The notes: generated from the sequence alone by a model not told the origin. Numbered from the stretch's first letter, positions 38,322 to 47,528 are shown. The stretch: 53,283 nt of DNA from Nostoc sp. ATCC 43529 (GCA_003326205.1 LWTK01000057.1:26486-79768); one strand, 5' to 3'. Numbers and translations: made by a program.

Positions 38322-41300
38322 GTGGTAGAAGAAAAACGGCTTGATGCTTATTTAAAGCTAATATACAAACTTCTCCAATCTTCTAAAGGACAAGAACCGG
38401 GAATTTTAGAGGTTCATAAAGACCTGATAGATGCTGGTTTAGTAGAAACAATGAAGCAGGTAGCTGCAACACTAGTGGAGCAAGGAGACGAAGAAAATGC
38501 CATTTTTATCCGTAAGGTTGCTGTTACAATTTCTGCTACCATAGGTAAGCCATCGTCAGCAGAAACTTATGTAGAACTTATTCAAATGCTGTTACAAGCA
38601 GTTAGTAGTAGTCATGCCGATCCACAATTTGTTTACCCATTTCTGCAAGCTAACCTCGACAAACTTGATGAGAAATTACCTAGCTGGTTGAAAGCTTGGG
38701 CTATAGATATTTTATTTGAGGAGAAGCTAATCCCAGCAGAAAACCTAGCAAGTGATATTTTTAATTTTAGTAACTTAATCGCTGAGTTTCCATTAGGAAG
38801 TAAAGCATCAAATATAGAAATTGCCATTGCTGGCTATGAGGTAGCTCAAACTGTCTTTACTCCAAAAGCCTTTCCCCAAGAATGGGCTATGGCTCAAAAC
38901 TGTTTAGCAGCTACCTATATCCAGCGTATCCGAGGACGTAAAGCCGAAAATATAGAAATTGCTATTACTGCTTTGCAAGAAACTTTGCAAGTAGTCAACA
39001 GAGAAGACTTTCCCAAAGAATGGGCTATAGTACAAAGCAGTTTAGCTGCTGCCTATATCAAGCGTATCCAAGGAGACAAAGCTGAAAATCTGGAAATGGC
39101 TATAAATGTTTTACAAGCAGCTTTAGAAATTATTACCCAAAAAGCATTTGTTAAAAAATGGGCTATTATTCAAAATAATCTAGCAGTTGCTTACCGTGAC
39201 CGAATCCGAGGGAACAAAGTAGAGAATCTAGAATTATCTATAACCGCGTGCAAATCTGCTTTGCAAGTTTTTACTCAAGAAGCTTTTCCTCAGCAATGGG
39301 CTGAAACCCAAAATAATTTAGCAAATAGCTATCGCTATCGTATTAAAGGAGACAAAGCAGAAAATATAGAGATAGCTATTGCCTGTTATCAAGCAGCAGC
39401 GAAAGTTTTTATCCAGATAGATTATCTTCAAGCATGGGCTGATGTAAAAAATAACTTGGGGCTTGCTTACTTAGAACGTATTCAAGAAAACAAAAAGCAA
39501 AATATAGAATTGGCTATACTTGCTTTTCAAGAAGCTTGCAAAGTTTTTACTAAAGAAGCTTTTCCAGACGAATGGGCAACCACTCAAAACAACTTAGGGA
39601 TTAGTTATTTAGACAGAATTTTTGGTAATAGGCTAGAAAATTTAGAGCTAGCTATTATTTGTCTACAAAAAAGCTTACAAATTCGTACCAAAGAATTTGA
39701 CCCCATAGCCTGGGCTATGACACAAATGAATTTAGGAATTTGCTATGGTGAGCGTTTTAAAGAAAATCGGGCAAACAGCCTAGAGTTAGCTATCGCTGCT
39801 TTTCAATCTGCTTTAGAAATTCGTACTCAAGAAGCTTTTCCGGAAGACTGGGCATTAACTCATATTAATATTGGGCATATCTATAACTTGCATGGATATT
39901 TAACAAAAGCAATTGAATCTTTTGACTTAGCTTTAACTGTCTATAAACACAACATATTTCCGATTGATTGCTTTATAACGGGGCGCAACTTAGGTAATAC
40001 AGCTTTATGTAATAGCCGGTGGAATAAAGCTATCCAAGGCTATGAAGTAGCTATTGAAGCAGTAGAAACTAGCCGTAGTTGGGCAAAATCCGAATCGCGT
40101 CGTCAAGAAATTTTAGAAGAAGCCATCGATATTTATCAAAACATGGTGCAGGCTTGCATCAATGCTGGGCAAATAGAAAAAGCCTTTGAATATTCAGAAC
40201 GATCGCGCTCCAAACTTCTTGTAGACTTAATGGCAAGCTACAACCTCTCTCAAGGCGAAGAAATCCCCCCAAAAGTTCAAGAATTATTGCAGCAATACGA
40301 AGAATTGCAACAACAAATTGAGCAAGAACGCCAAGGCCATAAATCGGAAAATAATCGCGGTGAAACACGTGCTGCATTCCAAGCTTATAATGAGGCGATC
40401 GCCACTTTAGAAAGACAAAAACAACAAGTTTGGGAAAATATCAGACGCGAAGATCCGGTGTTAGCTGGAGAGATTCAAGTTAACCCCCTCAAATTATCAG
40501 AAATTCAAGAGCTAATTGACCAATCTAATACAGCTATTCTCAGTTTCTACACTACCAACAGCTACACCCATATTTTTGTCGTGCAGCAAAAACAAATTAC
40601 TCTCCATACCTGTACAGGACAAGGATTAGATACCTTGCAACGCTGGATTGAGCAAAATTGGTTATTGCCTTATATGAGCGATCGCAAAAAATGGGAAACT
40701 CAAATTACCAGTATTCTTCACGAATTAGCCGAACGCCTGGGAATCTCTGAACTGATATCTCAACATCTCCAAGGAATAGAAGAATTAATTTTAGTACCTC
40801 ACCTGTTACTCCATCAGATTCCCTTTGCTGCTTTACCTACAGGAGAATATCAGGAATATTTAGGAGATAAATTTTTAATTCGTTATACCCCAAGTTGCCA
40901 AATTTTAGAATTCTGTCAACAACGTAACACTCTAGATAAAATGTCTCTCAAATATGGCACTGTAGAAGATGCCGAAGATAACCTTGCCTGTGCCAGATTT
41001 GAAGGTGAAAAGCTTGCTCAAATATACAATATTCCACGAGAAAACAGATTGATTGGCAGCAGTCAAGCCACTACTAATAACTATCGAAAATTAGCACAAC
41101 AAGTTCAAGTACTTCATTCCTGCCATCATGCGGAATCTCGCCTCGATAATCCTTTAGAATCACAATTAAAATTAGCAGATGGTAGCAGCATCACCTTGGG
41201 GCAATTGATGACTCCAAGCTGGCGTTTACCTCAACTTATAGAAGTGTTTCTCTCTTGCTGCGAGACAAATCTCGGTATTCCATCCCTGGCTGATGATATT

Positions 41301-41708
41301 CTCACTCTTGCCACAGGTTTTTTGTGTGCAGGTGCTAGAAGTGTTGTTAGTAGTTTATGGATAGTTAATGACTTAGCAACAGCACTATTTTCTATCTTCT
41401 ATTACCAGCAGCGACAAGAAGGTGAAAATCGTCCTCAAGCATTACAGCAAGCACAAAGTAAGTTACGGGAATTAACAAAATTAGACGTAATAAAAATATT
41501 CAAGGAAGTAGAAGCAAAGGAAAAAGAACTGGCAGTAAATAGAAAAAAATATTCTCCAGGTTCTATTGAATACGAGCAATGGAAAAGTGAATATAATCTG
41601 TATGCAAAATTGAATAGACAAATTAAAAAAATCGAAAACTCTAGCCAGCAATTTCCCTTTTCACATCCTCACTACTGGGCTGCTTTTATTTGCCACGGTT
41701 TGAGGTAA
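38322..41708 (+). CDS. TPR-CHAT caspase-like protease
   Basis: GTG 38322 has AGGA about 9 bases upstream (TTG 38319 is possible); 1128 residues. A helical head (RLDAYLKLIYKLLQSSKGQE) precedes about ten long TPR-like repeats of roughly 53 residues (about 165-590, pattern EWAxxQNNLAxxYxxRIxGxKAENIEIAI), then KAFEYSERSRSKLLVDLMAS and a coiled coil. The C-terminal CHAT domain (about 770-1128) keeps its His-Cys dyad: His in VLHSCHHAESRL (near 936) and Cys in VFLSCCETNLG (near 980), plus ARSVVSSLWIVNDLATALF. The family comprises cysteine proteases, including TPR-CHAT of type III-E CRISPR systems. The target here is unknown. Confidence 0.9.
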   Translation: MVEEKRLDAYLKLIYKLLQSSKGQEPGILEVHKDLIDAGLVETMKQVAATLVEQGDEENAIFIRKVAVTISATIGKPSSAETYVELIQMLLQAVSSSHADPQFVYPFLQANLDKLDEKLPSWLKAWAIDILFEEKLIPAENLASDIFNFSNLIAEFPLGSKASNIEIAIAGYEVAQTVFTPKAFPQEWAMAQNCLAATYIQRIRGRKAENIEIAITALQETLQVVNREDFPKEWAIVQSSLAAAYIKRIQGDKAENLEMAINVLQAALEIITQKAFVKKWAIIQNNLAVAYRDRIRGNKVENLELSITACKSALQVFTQEAFPQQWAETQNNLANSYRYRIKGDKAENIEIAIACYQAAAKVFIQIDYLQAWADVKNNLGLAYLERIQENKKQNIELAILAFQEACKVFTKEAFPDEWATTQNNLGISYLDRIFGNRLENLELAIICLQKSLQIRTKEFDPIAWAMTQMNLGICYGERFKENRANSLELAIAAFQSALEIRTQEAFPEDWALTHINIGHIYNLHGYLTKAIESFDLALTVYKHNIFPIDCFITGRNLGNTALCNSRWNKAIQGYEVAIEAVETSRSWAKSESRRQEILEEAIDIYQNMVQACINAGQIEKAFEYSERSRSKLLVDLMASYNLSQGEEIPPKVQELLQQYEELQQQIEQERQGHKSENNRGETRAAFQAYNEAIATLERQKQQVWENIRREDPVLAGEIQVNPLKLSEIQELIDQSNTAILSFYTTNSYTHIFVVQQKQITLHTCTGQGLDTLQRWIEQNWLLPYMSDRKKWETQITSILHELAERLGISELISQHLQGIEELILVPHLLLHQIPFAALPTGEYQEYLGDKFLIRYTPSCQILEFCQQRNTLDKMSLKYGTVEDAEDNLACARFEGEKLAQIYNIPRENRLIGSSQATTNNYRKLAQQVQVLHSCHHAESRLDNPLESQLKLADGSSITLGQLMTPSWRLPQLIEVFLSCCETNLGIPSLADDILTLATGFLCAGARSVVSSLWIVNDLATALFSIFYYQQRQEGENRPQALQQAQSKLRELTKLDVIKIFKEVEAKEKELAVNRKKYSPGSIEYEQWKSEYNLYAKLNRQIKKIENSSQQFPFSHPHYWAAFICHGLR

Positions 41709-41799
41709 ATAATTAATAAGGCGATCGCCCCACTCAATTAACCTTTAAATTACCAATTTTTCTCACCAAAGCCCTAATCAAATATTCATATAGGAAAAT

Positions 41800-41829
41800 C
41801 TTACAGTTATAAATAACAATAACTGTAAG
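41800..41829 (+). terminator. Hairpin downstream of the CHAT gene
   Basis: Perfect 11-bp arms CTTACAGTTAT/ATAACTGTAAG (41800-41810, 41819-41829) with an 8-nt loop, 92 bp after the CHAT stop. AT-rich and without a clear U-tract, so only a candidate terminator. Confidence 0.45.
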
Positions 41830-41966
41830 ACATTTCATATCTTGATTGGATGCCGGATTGTGGATGTAACAGATCCTCACACACCAACCAAAAATTTATT
41901 GCCTAATTTTATTTCACTCTTGGACTACTAAAAATTATTTTCCGTAGTTCACAAGAGGCATGAGAT

Positions 41967-43328
41967 TTAGCTGCGACGACGTGTCCAAGGGCCCCAAATA
42001 GCACAGGTAATTCCAGGACTTTGGATATTGACAAACAATGTTTTACCATCCGGCGAGAAGCAAGCGCCAGCAAATTCACTGCCATTAAAGGGAGCGGGTA
42101 TAGCGTTTGTTGCGAAGCGATACACTTCACCTTGTTGGTTAACGCCCTGAACATATTCTGTACCGCTACCATCTTCACAGACAAAGAGGTCTCCAAACGG
42201 AGCTACGGTAATATTATCAGGGGCATTAAGTTCCTCACTACCGGTAGACTCCACAACTAGGGTGATAGTATCGGTGGTGGGGTTATAAGCAAAAATTTGC
42301 CCTTGTCTAGCATTGCCACCATTGGTACAGGTAAAGTAGACCAAACCATTGCCATACCAACAACCTTCACCGCGTGAGAAGATAGCCGCACCATTATTTT
42401 GCGCCTGAGTCCTCACGGGAGTTTCATTCGCACCAGGATCGACATTCCCTATTTTTACCCAACTAACTGGCAATGCTTGGTTTTTATATTGACCGAAATT
42501 CGTCCCAGTATTGACTCTAAACATTCCGTCAATGACTAGCGCCTCAAGGGTTCCACCACTTCGGAGGTTGCCATATTCATTTGGAATGAAGCGATAGAAG
42601 CAGCTACTTCCTTCATCTTCAGTTTGATATACCCATCCAGTTGCCGGATCGACTGCGATCGCCTCATGGTTAAAGCGACCCATTGCTACCAGAGGAACTG
42701 GGTCGGCAACCTGAATATCAGATGTTACTGGAACCTCAAAATTATAGCCATGCCTTTTGGCAGCAATAGTCAGAGTCTCTTCACAGCTAACCCAAGAACC
42801 CCAAGGAGTCGGACCACCAGCGCAGTTACGAATAGTCCCCGCCAGAGACACAAAATGTTTTTCTACTCGACGGTCAGGGCTAACAACAATAGTTGTTGTA
42901 CCTCCCCCAATTTGGTCATATACAAATTCCGGACGTGCAACAGCACCATTAGCAGTTGGGCCTAACTCGTGATTTCGTACCAGAATTGTCCTGTTGTTAG
43001 GGCCAAGAAAAGCAGCCATGCCATCATGATTACTTGGTACTTTGTTCCCATCATCCATGAATTGGCCTGTATATGAAATTACGGTGTAGTTAAAACCGGG
43101 AGGAAGTTCCAACACGGGGGTTTTGCTTAAGTCAACGCCATTAAAAACAACACCAACGAGTTCACCTGCATTTTCAGCCAGTTTTGCTTCTAAGAGGCCA
43201 TAACCAACTCCTCGTGCAACTTGACCACGAGCCGCCCTCGCATATAAAGCTTCCAAGGGCGAAAGCATTGAAACACCTGCGGCGCTAGCACCAGCTATGG
43301 AGAGAAATCTACGTCTTGAAAATGCCAT
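41967..43328 (-). CDS. PhoX-like (DUF839) Tat-exported phosphatase family protein
   Basis: A protein of 453 residues. The N-terminus SRRRFLSIAGASAAGVSMLS is a twin-arginine signal, fitting export of a folded, metal-loaded protein. The body is a PhoX/DUF839 beta-propeller: LPPGFNYTVISYTGQFMDDG, SNHDGMAAFLG, ILVRNHELGP, GGPTPWGSWVSCEE, MGRFNHEAIAVDPATGWVYQ, TEDEGSSCFYRFIP, FSPDGKTLFVNIQSPG. The Cys-Glu and Glu-Asp metal ligands of PhoX are present in these motifs. Calcium/iron-dependent alkaline phosphatase activity is likely but not proven for this subgroup. Monocistronic, convergent with the CHAT gene. Confidence 0.88.
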   Translation of the reverse strand: MAFSRRRFLSIAGASAAGVSMLSPLEALYARAARGQVARGVGYGLLEAKLAENAGELVGVVFNGVDLSKTPVLELPPGFNYTVISYTGQFMDDGNKVPSNHDGMAAFLGPNNRTILVRNHELGPTANGAVARPEFVYDQIGGGTTTIVVSPDRRVEKHFVSLAGTIRNCAGGPTPWGSWVSCEETLTIAAKRHGYNFEVPVTSDIQVADPVPLVAMGRFNHEAIAVDPATGWVYQTEDEGSSCFYRFIPNEYGNLRSGGTLEALVIDGMFRVNTGTNFGQYKNQALPVSWVKIGNVDPGANETPVRTQAQNNGAAIFSRGEGCWYGNGLVYFTCTNGGNARQGQIFAYNPTTDTITLVVESTGSEELNAPDNITVAPFGDLFVCEDGSGTEYVQGVNQQGEVYRFATNAIPAPFNGSEFAGACFSPDGKTLFVNIQSPGITCAIWGPWTRRRS

Positions 43329-43439
43329 TCTTCTGCTTAGTCTTTTTTCTTGATAATTCAGCGGGTTAACTGAAAAGTTATTTGGCTGAGATTAAGCTTA
43401 GATAATGGCTAGTTTAACTAGGGATTATTTAATAACTAT

Positions 43440-43518
43440 TAAACTCGGAATCAGCAATGAATTTGATGAAATTTAGTTGGTGGATTTAGCTGAAAAATTA
43501 TTGAATAAGTTTGCATAA
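43440..43518 (+). pseudogene. Degraded copy of the CHAT-cassette module
   Basis: Reading LGISNEFDEI, an in-frame TAG, then LVDLAEKLLNKFA and a stop. This matches the end of the module in the HigA-like antitoxin (NSDEFDEVELLDLAEELLERL) and in the 158-residue protein (DEIDEIELLYLAEEVLEKL). Only the last 25 or so codons survive, with one nonsense mutation. Confidence 0.65.
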
Positions 43519-43557
43519 TTTTTGGATTAAGCATTACTAAGTATTGTTGAAATTAAT

Positions 43558-43690
43558 ATGCAACAAGAATTTGCGGATGCAGAATACGAAGATGAACAGC
43601 TGATAACAGCATATTTAAGTATCATTAAATAAATTTCAAAAAGCCTTTGAAGATTCTGAGCGATCGCGTAATTTATTTACATCTATCTAC
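43558..43690 (+). pseudogene. Collapsed remnant of a second TPR-CHAT gene
   Basis: ATG 43558 opens MQQEFADAEYEDEQLITAYL, resembling the CHAT protein head (EEKRLDAYLKLIYKL), and stops after 24 codons. In another frame (from 43637) follows QKAFEDSERSRNLFTSIYLL, clearly the conserved KAFEYSERSRSKLLVDL segment located near residue 605 of the intact CHAT protein. About 590 codons between them are deleted. The order module then CHAT is the same as at 37810-41708. Confidence 0.6.
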
Positions 43691-43740
43691 TTACTTAAGT
43701 TGCGGAAACGCTGTACAAAAATCGAAAATCCAAAAACAAA

Positions 43741-43788
43741 GATTGGGTGAAGCGATGCCTACGGCGGCAAGCTACGCTTCACCCAATC
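43741..43788 (-). terminator. Terminator of the glyoxalase-like gene built on a dispersed repeat
   Basis: Perfect 14-bp arms GATTGGGTGAAGCG/CGCTTCACCCAATC (43741-43754, 43775-43788) enclose a copy of the GCGATGCCTACGGC repeat. On the minus strand the hairpin is followed by TTTGTTTTTGG. It lies 26 bp after the 43814 stop. Confidence 0.75.
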
Positions 43789-43813
43789 TTAAATCATATA
43801 AAATTTTGAAGAA

Positions 43814-44410
43814 CTAATTCGCTACTTCAGCTAGTTCAATAATTCGGCCTTCATAGTCTTTGACCAAAAAATTCAGGGGCTTGCTATTACGAATCTTGAA
43901 TTTTAAACCGCGCACTTCCACTCGCATTAAAATCATTTCCAGACATTCGTGGTCAAAGCAGACGTGACGTTGCTGATTTTTGCTACCTAAACTTGCACCA
44001 GTAATGACGTGTAGCTGGGTATTTTTCTTCAATTGATACCACAGTCCTTCACTGCCGTTATTCATCGTTTTGCTAGACAAACTCGGTGAGGTAGACATAT
44101 AAAGCGGATCGATTCCAGTTGCACCTATGGTTTGTTCGTAGTTGTAGTAGTAGTGCAAAGGCACTTCAGCTGCTGGTAAATCTAGCAGCCCTTCATACAA
44201 CTGTCGGGCAATCTCCAAATCTGACACCATCACAGTGTGTACTTTTGGGGCACTGGTGAGGAACATCCACATGGCACCAGCGTAAGCCGCCAACAGCATC
44301 ACCATGATCCCTTGGGTGGAGAATAGGCTATCCAAAGGCAGGGAGGGCAAAAAGGAGGCTAAAGTAAGGGGACTGAAAAGGAACGATATCACGCTAACTG
44401 CTATAACCAT
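43814..44410 (-). CDS. VOC (glyoxalase-like) protein with membrane anchor
   Basis: ATG 44410 (MVIAVSVISFL) is preferred to TTG 44416; 198 residues. Two hydrophobic segments (about 1-20 and 33-52) precede a glyoxalase/dioxygenase-superfamily domain: KVHTVMVSDLEIARQLYEGL, LDLPAAEVPLHYYYNYEQTI, NTQLHVITGASL, HVCFDHECLEMIL, and FLVKDYEGRIIELAEV at the end. The His, Glu pattern suggests metal binding. Members vary from lyases to resistance proteins; this cyanobacterial form is uncharacterised. Monocistronic with a terminator. Confidence 0.75.
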   Translation of the reverse strand: MVIAVSVISFLFSPLTLASFLPSLPLDSLFSTQGIMVMLLAAYAGAMWMFLTSAPKVHTVMVSDLEIARQLYEGLLDLPAAEVPLHYYYNYEQTIGATGIDPLYMSTSPSLSSKTMNNGSEGLWYQLKKNTQLHVITGASLGSKNQQRHVCFDHECLEMILMRVEVRGLKFKIRNSKPLNFLVKDYEGRIIELAEVAN

Positions 44411-44609
44411 GAACAAATAAGGATTCTATAAAGGGAGAGGCTTTTATGATTGTCGATAAAGACTAAAATCAAGTCCTTGTTTTTAGTTTATCAATATTTA
44501 ACTAGTCTGAGTCTGGGGCTACAAATTGAGCAACACCAAGATATTATGCGATTAACTACAAGAGTGCAATTGCCAAAATTATTTTTAACAACTATCAATC
44601 TCAAGACTG

Positions 44610-45239
44610 ATGCAAATTCCTTCTTTTCCTGAAGCTAATCACCCACTGGTTAAGTCACTGTTTCATCACAGTGACGATGAATTACTGACTCTGTTTCAGC
44701 AGTATCCTGATGCTGGAAAGTATTTTACAGTGATTTTTTGCCGCTATAGCCCCATAGTGTATACATTAATTCGTCATTCGGCGCGATCGCCTGTACAAGC
44801 AGATTATCTATTTGCCCTCACTTGGCGACATATTTACTACGAACTCGGTGGATTAAATTTAACTCGTGGTGAATCGAACCAAGAAACCTTAACCATGCAA
44901 AATTGGTTAATTAACATGACTGCTTTCTGTATTAACGAGATTAGAGTACCACCCACTGAAGCAATTCATTATTCCCTAGAAGCAACTTCGCCGCCGCTAT
45001 GGTGCTATGTAGAACAAGCATTAGATCAATTACCTCCAATTCTGCGCTTAATTGTGTTGATGTCTCAAACTTTCCATTGGAGTGACACTAGAATTGCTGC
45101 TTATTTGCAAGCTGAAGGAGAAGCGATCGCTCCTCACGAAGTAGCCAATTTTCTCCAGGAAGGCTATCGTATGCTAGAGGACAAATTACCCACAGATATT
45201 CGTGCTATTTATCTTGGTGAAGATTTTACTCAAGCTTAG
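44610..45239 (+). CDS. Sigma-70-family RNA polymerase sigma factor (ECF-like)
   Basis: A protein of 209 residues. A region-2-like segment (KYFTVIFCRYSPIVYTLIRH, then QADYLFALTWRHIYYELGG) and a region-4-like helix-turn-helix (ALDQLPPILRLIVLMSQTFH, WSDTRIAAYLQAEGEAIAPH, EVANFLQEGYRMLEDKLP) are joined by a linker. This matches a divergent cyanobacterial sigma-like family. It would redirect RNA polymerase to unknown promoters. No anti-sigma gene is adjacent; the next gene encodes an exported TPR protein on the same strand, 96 bp downstream. Confidence 0.8.
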   Translation: MQIPSFPEANHPLVKSLFHHSDDELLTLFQQYPDAGKYFTVIFCRYSPIVYTLIRHSARSPVQADYLFALTWRHIYYELGGLNLTRGESNQETLTMQNWLINMTAFCINEIRVPPTEAIHYSLEATSPPLWCYVEQALDQLPPILRLIVLMSQTFHWSDTRIAAYLQAEGEAIAPHEVANFLQEGYRMLEDKLPTDIRAIYLGEDFTQA

Positions 45240-45335
45240 CTTACGTATAAATGCGAGTATTAGTTGTCTTCAAATTAAAATTAAAACTTCACTTTAGACC
45301 TTCTACTTAAGCCTGCAATTTGATGGGTAAGTTTT

Positions 45336-46412
45336 ATGAGACAACAGCTTGTATTTCCCAGGCACAAGGTAAACGTTGATGTAACTGGGATTTTTCATCG
45401 CCAGGTACTTTTGCACGGCTTTTTATTGTTTACTTTTCTACTGACTCCCATAGCGGCGGGTGCGGTTGATATTACTGAACAACTCCACCGTCCTTTAAAT
45501 AGTTCCGTTGGGCGACAATCGAGAGATGAAGCAGACAGCTTGCTGCGTATCGGCGAACAACAATACGCTTCTGGATATGCCAATAAAACAATTACCTCTT
45601 GCTTAAAAGCGCTAGAACTATATCACTCAATTGGCGACCTGAAAGCCCAAGGTTTAACTTATAATTTACTTGCTAAGGCTTATATCCAGCTTAGTAGTCC
45701 AAAAGAAGCGGAAGATGCCTTACGGCGAGGATTAGCCATCGCTCGTGATACTAAAGATTTTCAATCTCAGATTTTTGTCTTGAATAATATTGCGACATTT
45801 TTACTTCAACAAGGAGAATTTGTAGCTGCTGGCAAAACTGCCCAAGAGGCACTTACAATTGCTCAGAATGTCAAAAATATTGAAGGTCAAGGACTATCTT
45901 TGAGTAATTTGGGATTAGTCACAGCGAGGTTGGGAGATTACAACAAGGCAATTAAATTATATGAGAATGCTTTAATTTTTCGGCGTCAAAGTGGTGATGC
46001 CATCGGCGAAGCAAATACTTTAAATAATTTAGGTGGGGCTTATCTAGCATCAGGAAATTATCAAGATACCATTGGCACTTATGGTGCAGCAATGCAGATT
46101 GCTAAAATTAATCGCGATCGCACTAACGAATTACGAGCAATTGATGGTTTAGTTACAGCCCACAGTGCTGTCGGTCGCCACGAACGCGCTTTTGACTTAT
46201 TGCAGGAACGTTTAATACTCGCCAAAGAATTACAAAATGTGCGAGAAGAATTAAAATCTTTTGAATCCTATGCTCAATTATACGAAAAGTTAGGTAATTA
46301 CCCAACTGCTCGTAATTTTTACGAAAGAGCGATTATACTGGCGCGAAAATTAGAAGACAGCAAACAAGAAGTGCTATTGCTGGATAAACTGACAAAAATG
46401 CTCAGGCGGTGA
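45336..46412 (+). CDS. Exported tetratricopeptide repeat protein
   Basis: A protein of 358 residues. A hydrophobic segment (LLHGFLLFTFLLTPIAAGA, about 26-44) is preceded by basic residues and acts as signal peptide or anchor. Eight or so TPR units follow (for example GLTYNLLAKAYIQLSSPKEA, GLSLSNLGLVTARLGDYNKA, ANTLNNLGGAYLASGNYQDT, SYAQLYEKLGNYPTARNFYE). It is probably a periplasmic interaction scaffold; partner unknown. Same strand as the sigma gene and perhaps co-transcribed. Followed by inverted STRR blocks. Confidence 0.85.
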   Translation: MRQQLVFPRHKVNVDVTGIFHRQVLLHGFLLFTFLLTPIAAGAVDITEQLHRPLNSSVGRQSRDEADSLLRIGEQQYASGYANKTITSCLKALELYHSIGDLKAQGLTYNLLAKAYIQLSSPKEAEDALRRGLAIARDTKDFQSQIFVLNNIATFLLQQGEFVAAGKTAQEALTIAQNVKNIEGQGLSLSNLGLVTARLGDYNKAIKLYENALIFRRQSGDAIGEANTLNNLGGAYLASGNYQDTIGTYGAAMQIAKINRDRTNELRAIDGLVTAHSAVGRHERAFDLLQERLILAKELQNVREELKSFESYAQLYEKLGNYPTARNFYERAIILARKLEDSKQEVLLLDKLTKMLRR

Positions 46413-46423
46413 ATAAAGTTAGG

Positions 46424-46556
46424 AGTTTAGAGTTTGGAGTTAAGAGTTAGGAGTTTGGTTTAGGAGTAGCTCTCAAGTTGCGTGCGTTATAGCTTTAGCC
46501 TAACACGTTGCCATATAACTAACTCCTCACTCCTCACTCCTAACTCCTAACTAATT
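46424..46556. repeat. Inverted STRR blocks around a degraded GGTGCGTTA hairpin
   Basis: GGAGTT-type heptamers (46424-46466) face AACTCCT heptamers (46519-46552). Between them lies a degraded member of the GTGCGTTA...CTTTAGCCTAAC repeat (46481-46508). The whole spacer can fold into a large hairpin between two convergent genes. Confidence 0.65.
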
Positions 46557-46568
46557 CTCAATTCTCTT

Positions 46569-47297
46569 TTAATTAAAGAACACTGAACCATTTTGCTCAA
46601 TTCTCAAGGCACTTCTACCTTGACTTGCATCGGGGGTTTCGTTAAATGTGACTTCTAAGGTTCCTGCTTCTGATGAGGTTTGTGGAGTTACCGTCAGTTG
46701 TCCGCCATCTTCTCGTTGGAATGTCACCGTTACTGGTACGGTTACGCGTTGGAGTGTGACACTGGATTTACCTCGTAGCAATCGGGGTGCCGTATCACCG
46801 ATGACTTGGTAAGTTACATTAGCCGCAGTGTCATTTACCAACTTGATATCAACTCTACTATTTGTGAGTGCGATGGTAGTGTTCGGGGTTTGTGCTGGTT
46901 TTACTGGTAGCGTAGCACCTGGTTGTGGTGATGTAGGAGGTACTTGCCCTTGAGTTGGTGGAACAGGACTTGGTGGTATGGCACCTGGTTGTGATGGTAC
47001 TGGAGATTCTTCACCACCGACACCTAATCTTGCTTGGTCTGGTGATGGAGTTGCAGGGACGGGAAGAAGTCCTTGGGCTGCTAGTCTTTGGGTTAGCGCA
47101 TTTGGAGGACATCCTTGGGGTACCACAACGCGAGAGTTATGTGGTTCTTCGTAAAAAATACTAGGACAAGGGTTAACGCGGGGGGTAGATTGTTGTGCTA
47201 CTGCTTGAGGAATCGCTGGCAGGGTAATTAGTAGCCCTCCGCAAATAGCACCTAAAAATTCAGCAGATTTGCGAAAAATTGGAGATTTATTAACCAT
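46569..47297 (-). CDS. Pro-rich exported hypothetical protein
   Basis: A protein of 242 residues. Signal peptide (SAEFLGAICGGLLITLPAIP, cleavage near AVAQQ), a short Cys-containing segment (NPCPSIFYEEPHN and VPQGCPPNA), a disordered Pro/Gln/Gly-rich linker (about 85-135), and a C-terminal all-beta domain (ALTNSRVDIKLVNDTAANVT, YQVIGDT, LLRGKSSVTLQRVTVPVTVT). Probably envelope-associated. Not assigned to a named family. ATG 47297; monocistronic. Confidence 0.75.
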   Translation of the reverse strand: MVNKSPIFRKSAEFLGAICGGLLITLPAIPQAVAQQSTPRVNPCPSIFYEEPHNSRVVVPQGCPPNALTQRLAAQGLLPVPATPSPDQARLGVGGEESPVPSQPGAIPPSPVPPTQGQVPPTSPQPGATLPVKPAQTPNTTIALTNSRVDIKLVNDTAANVTYQVIGDTAPRLLRGKSSVTLQRVTVPVTVTFQREDGGQLTVTPQTSSEAGTLEVTFNETPDASQGRSALRIEQNGSVFFN

Positions 47298-47528
47298 TAT
47301 TAACTCCTGGAAATACTTGGGTTATGTGATTTTGAAAAATTTTAAATGTCAAAACTTAGAACTCAGAATTCGTCACGATTTTAGTAAGATAAGTATATTA
47401 GCTCGGTATGTAATCTTAGTTCTTTAACAACTGTTGAATTTTGAGTTCTAAATTCTTGAATCACATTTTTAGATTAATAAATATTTACGTGTTTTACATC
47501 TAACTCTAGACTTGAAAATCATATATTT

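Noticed and set aside
41909..42965. Frames on both strands over the PhoX-like gene
   Set aside because: Shadows of the 453-residue PhoX-like gene, which has a Tat signal and clear family motifs.
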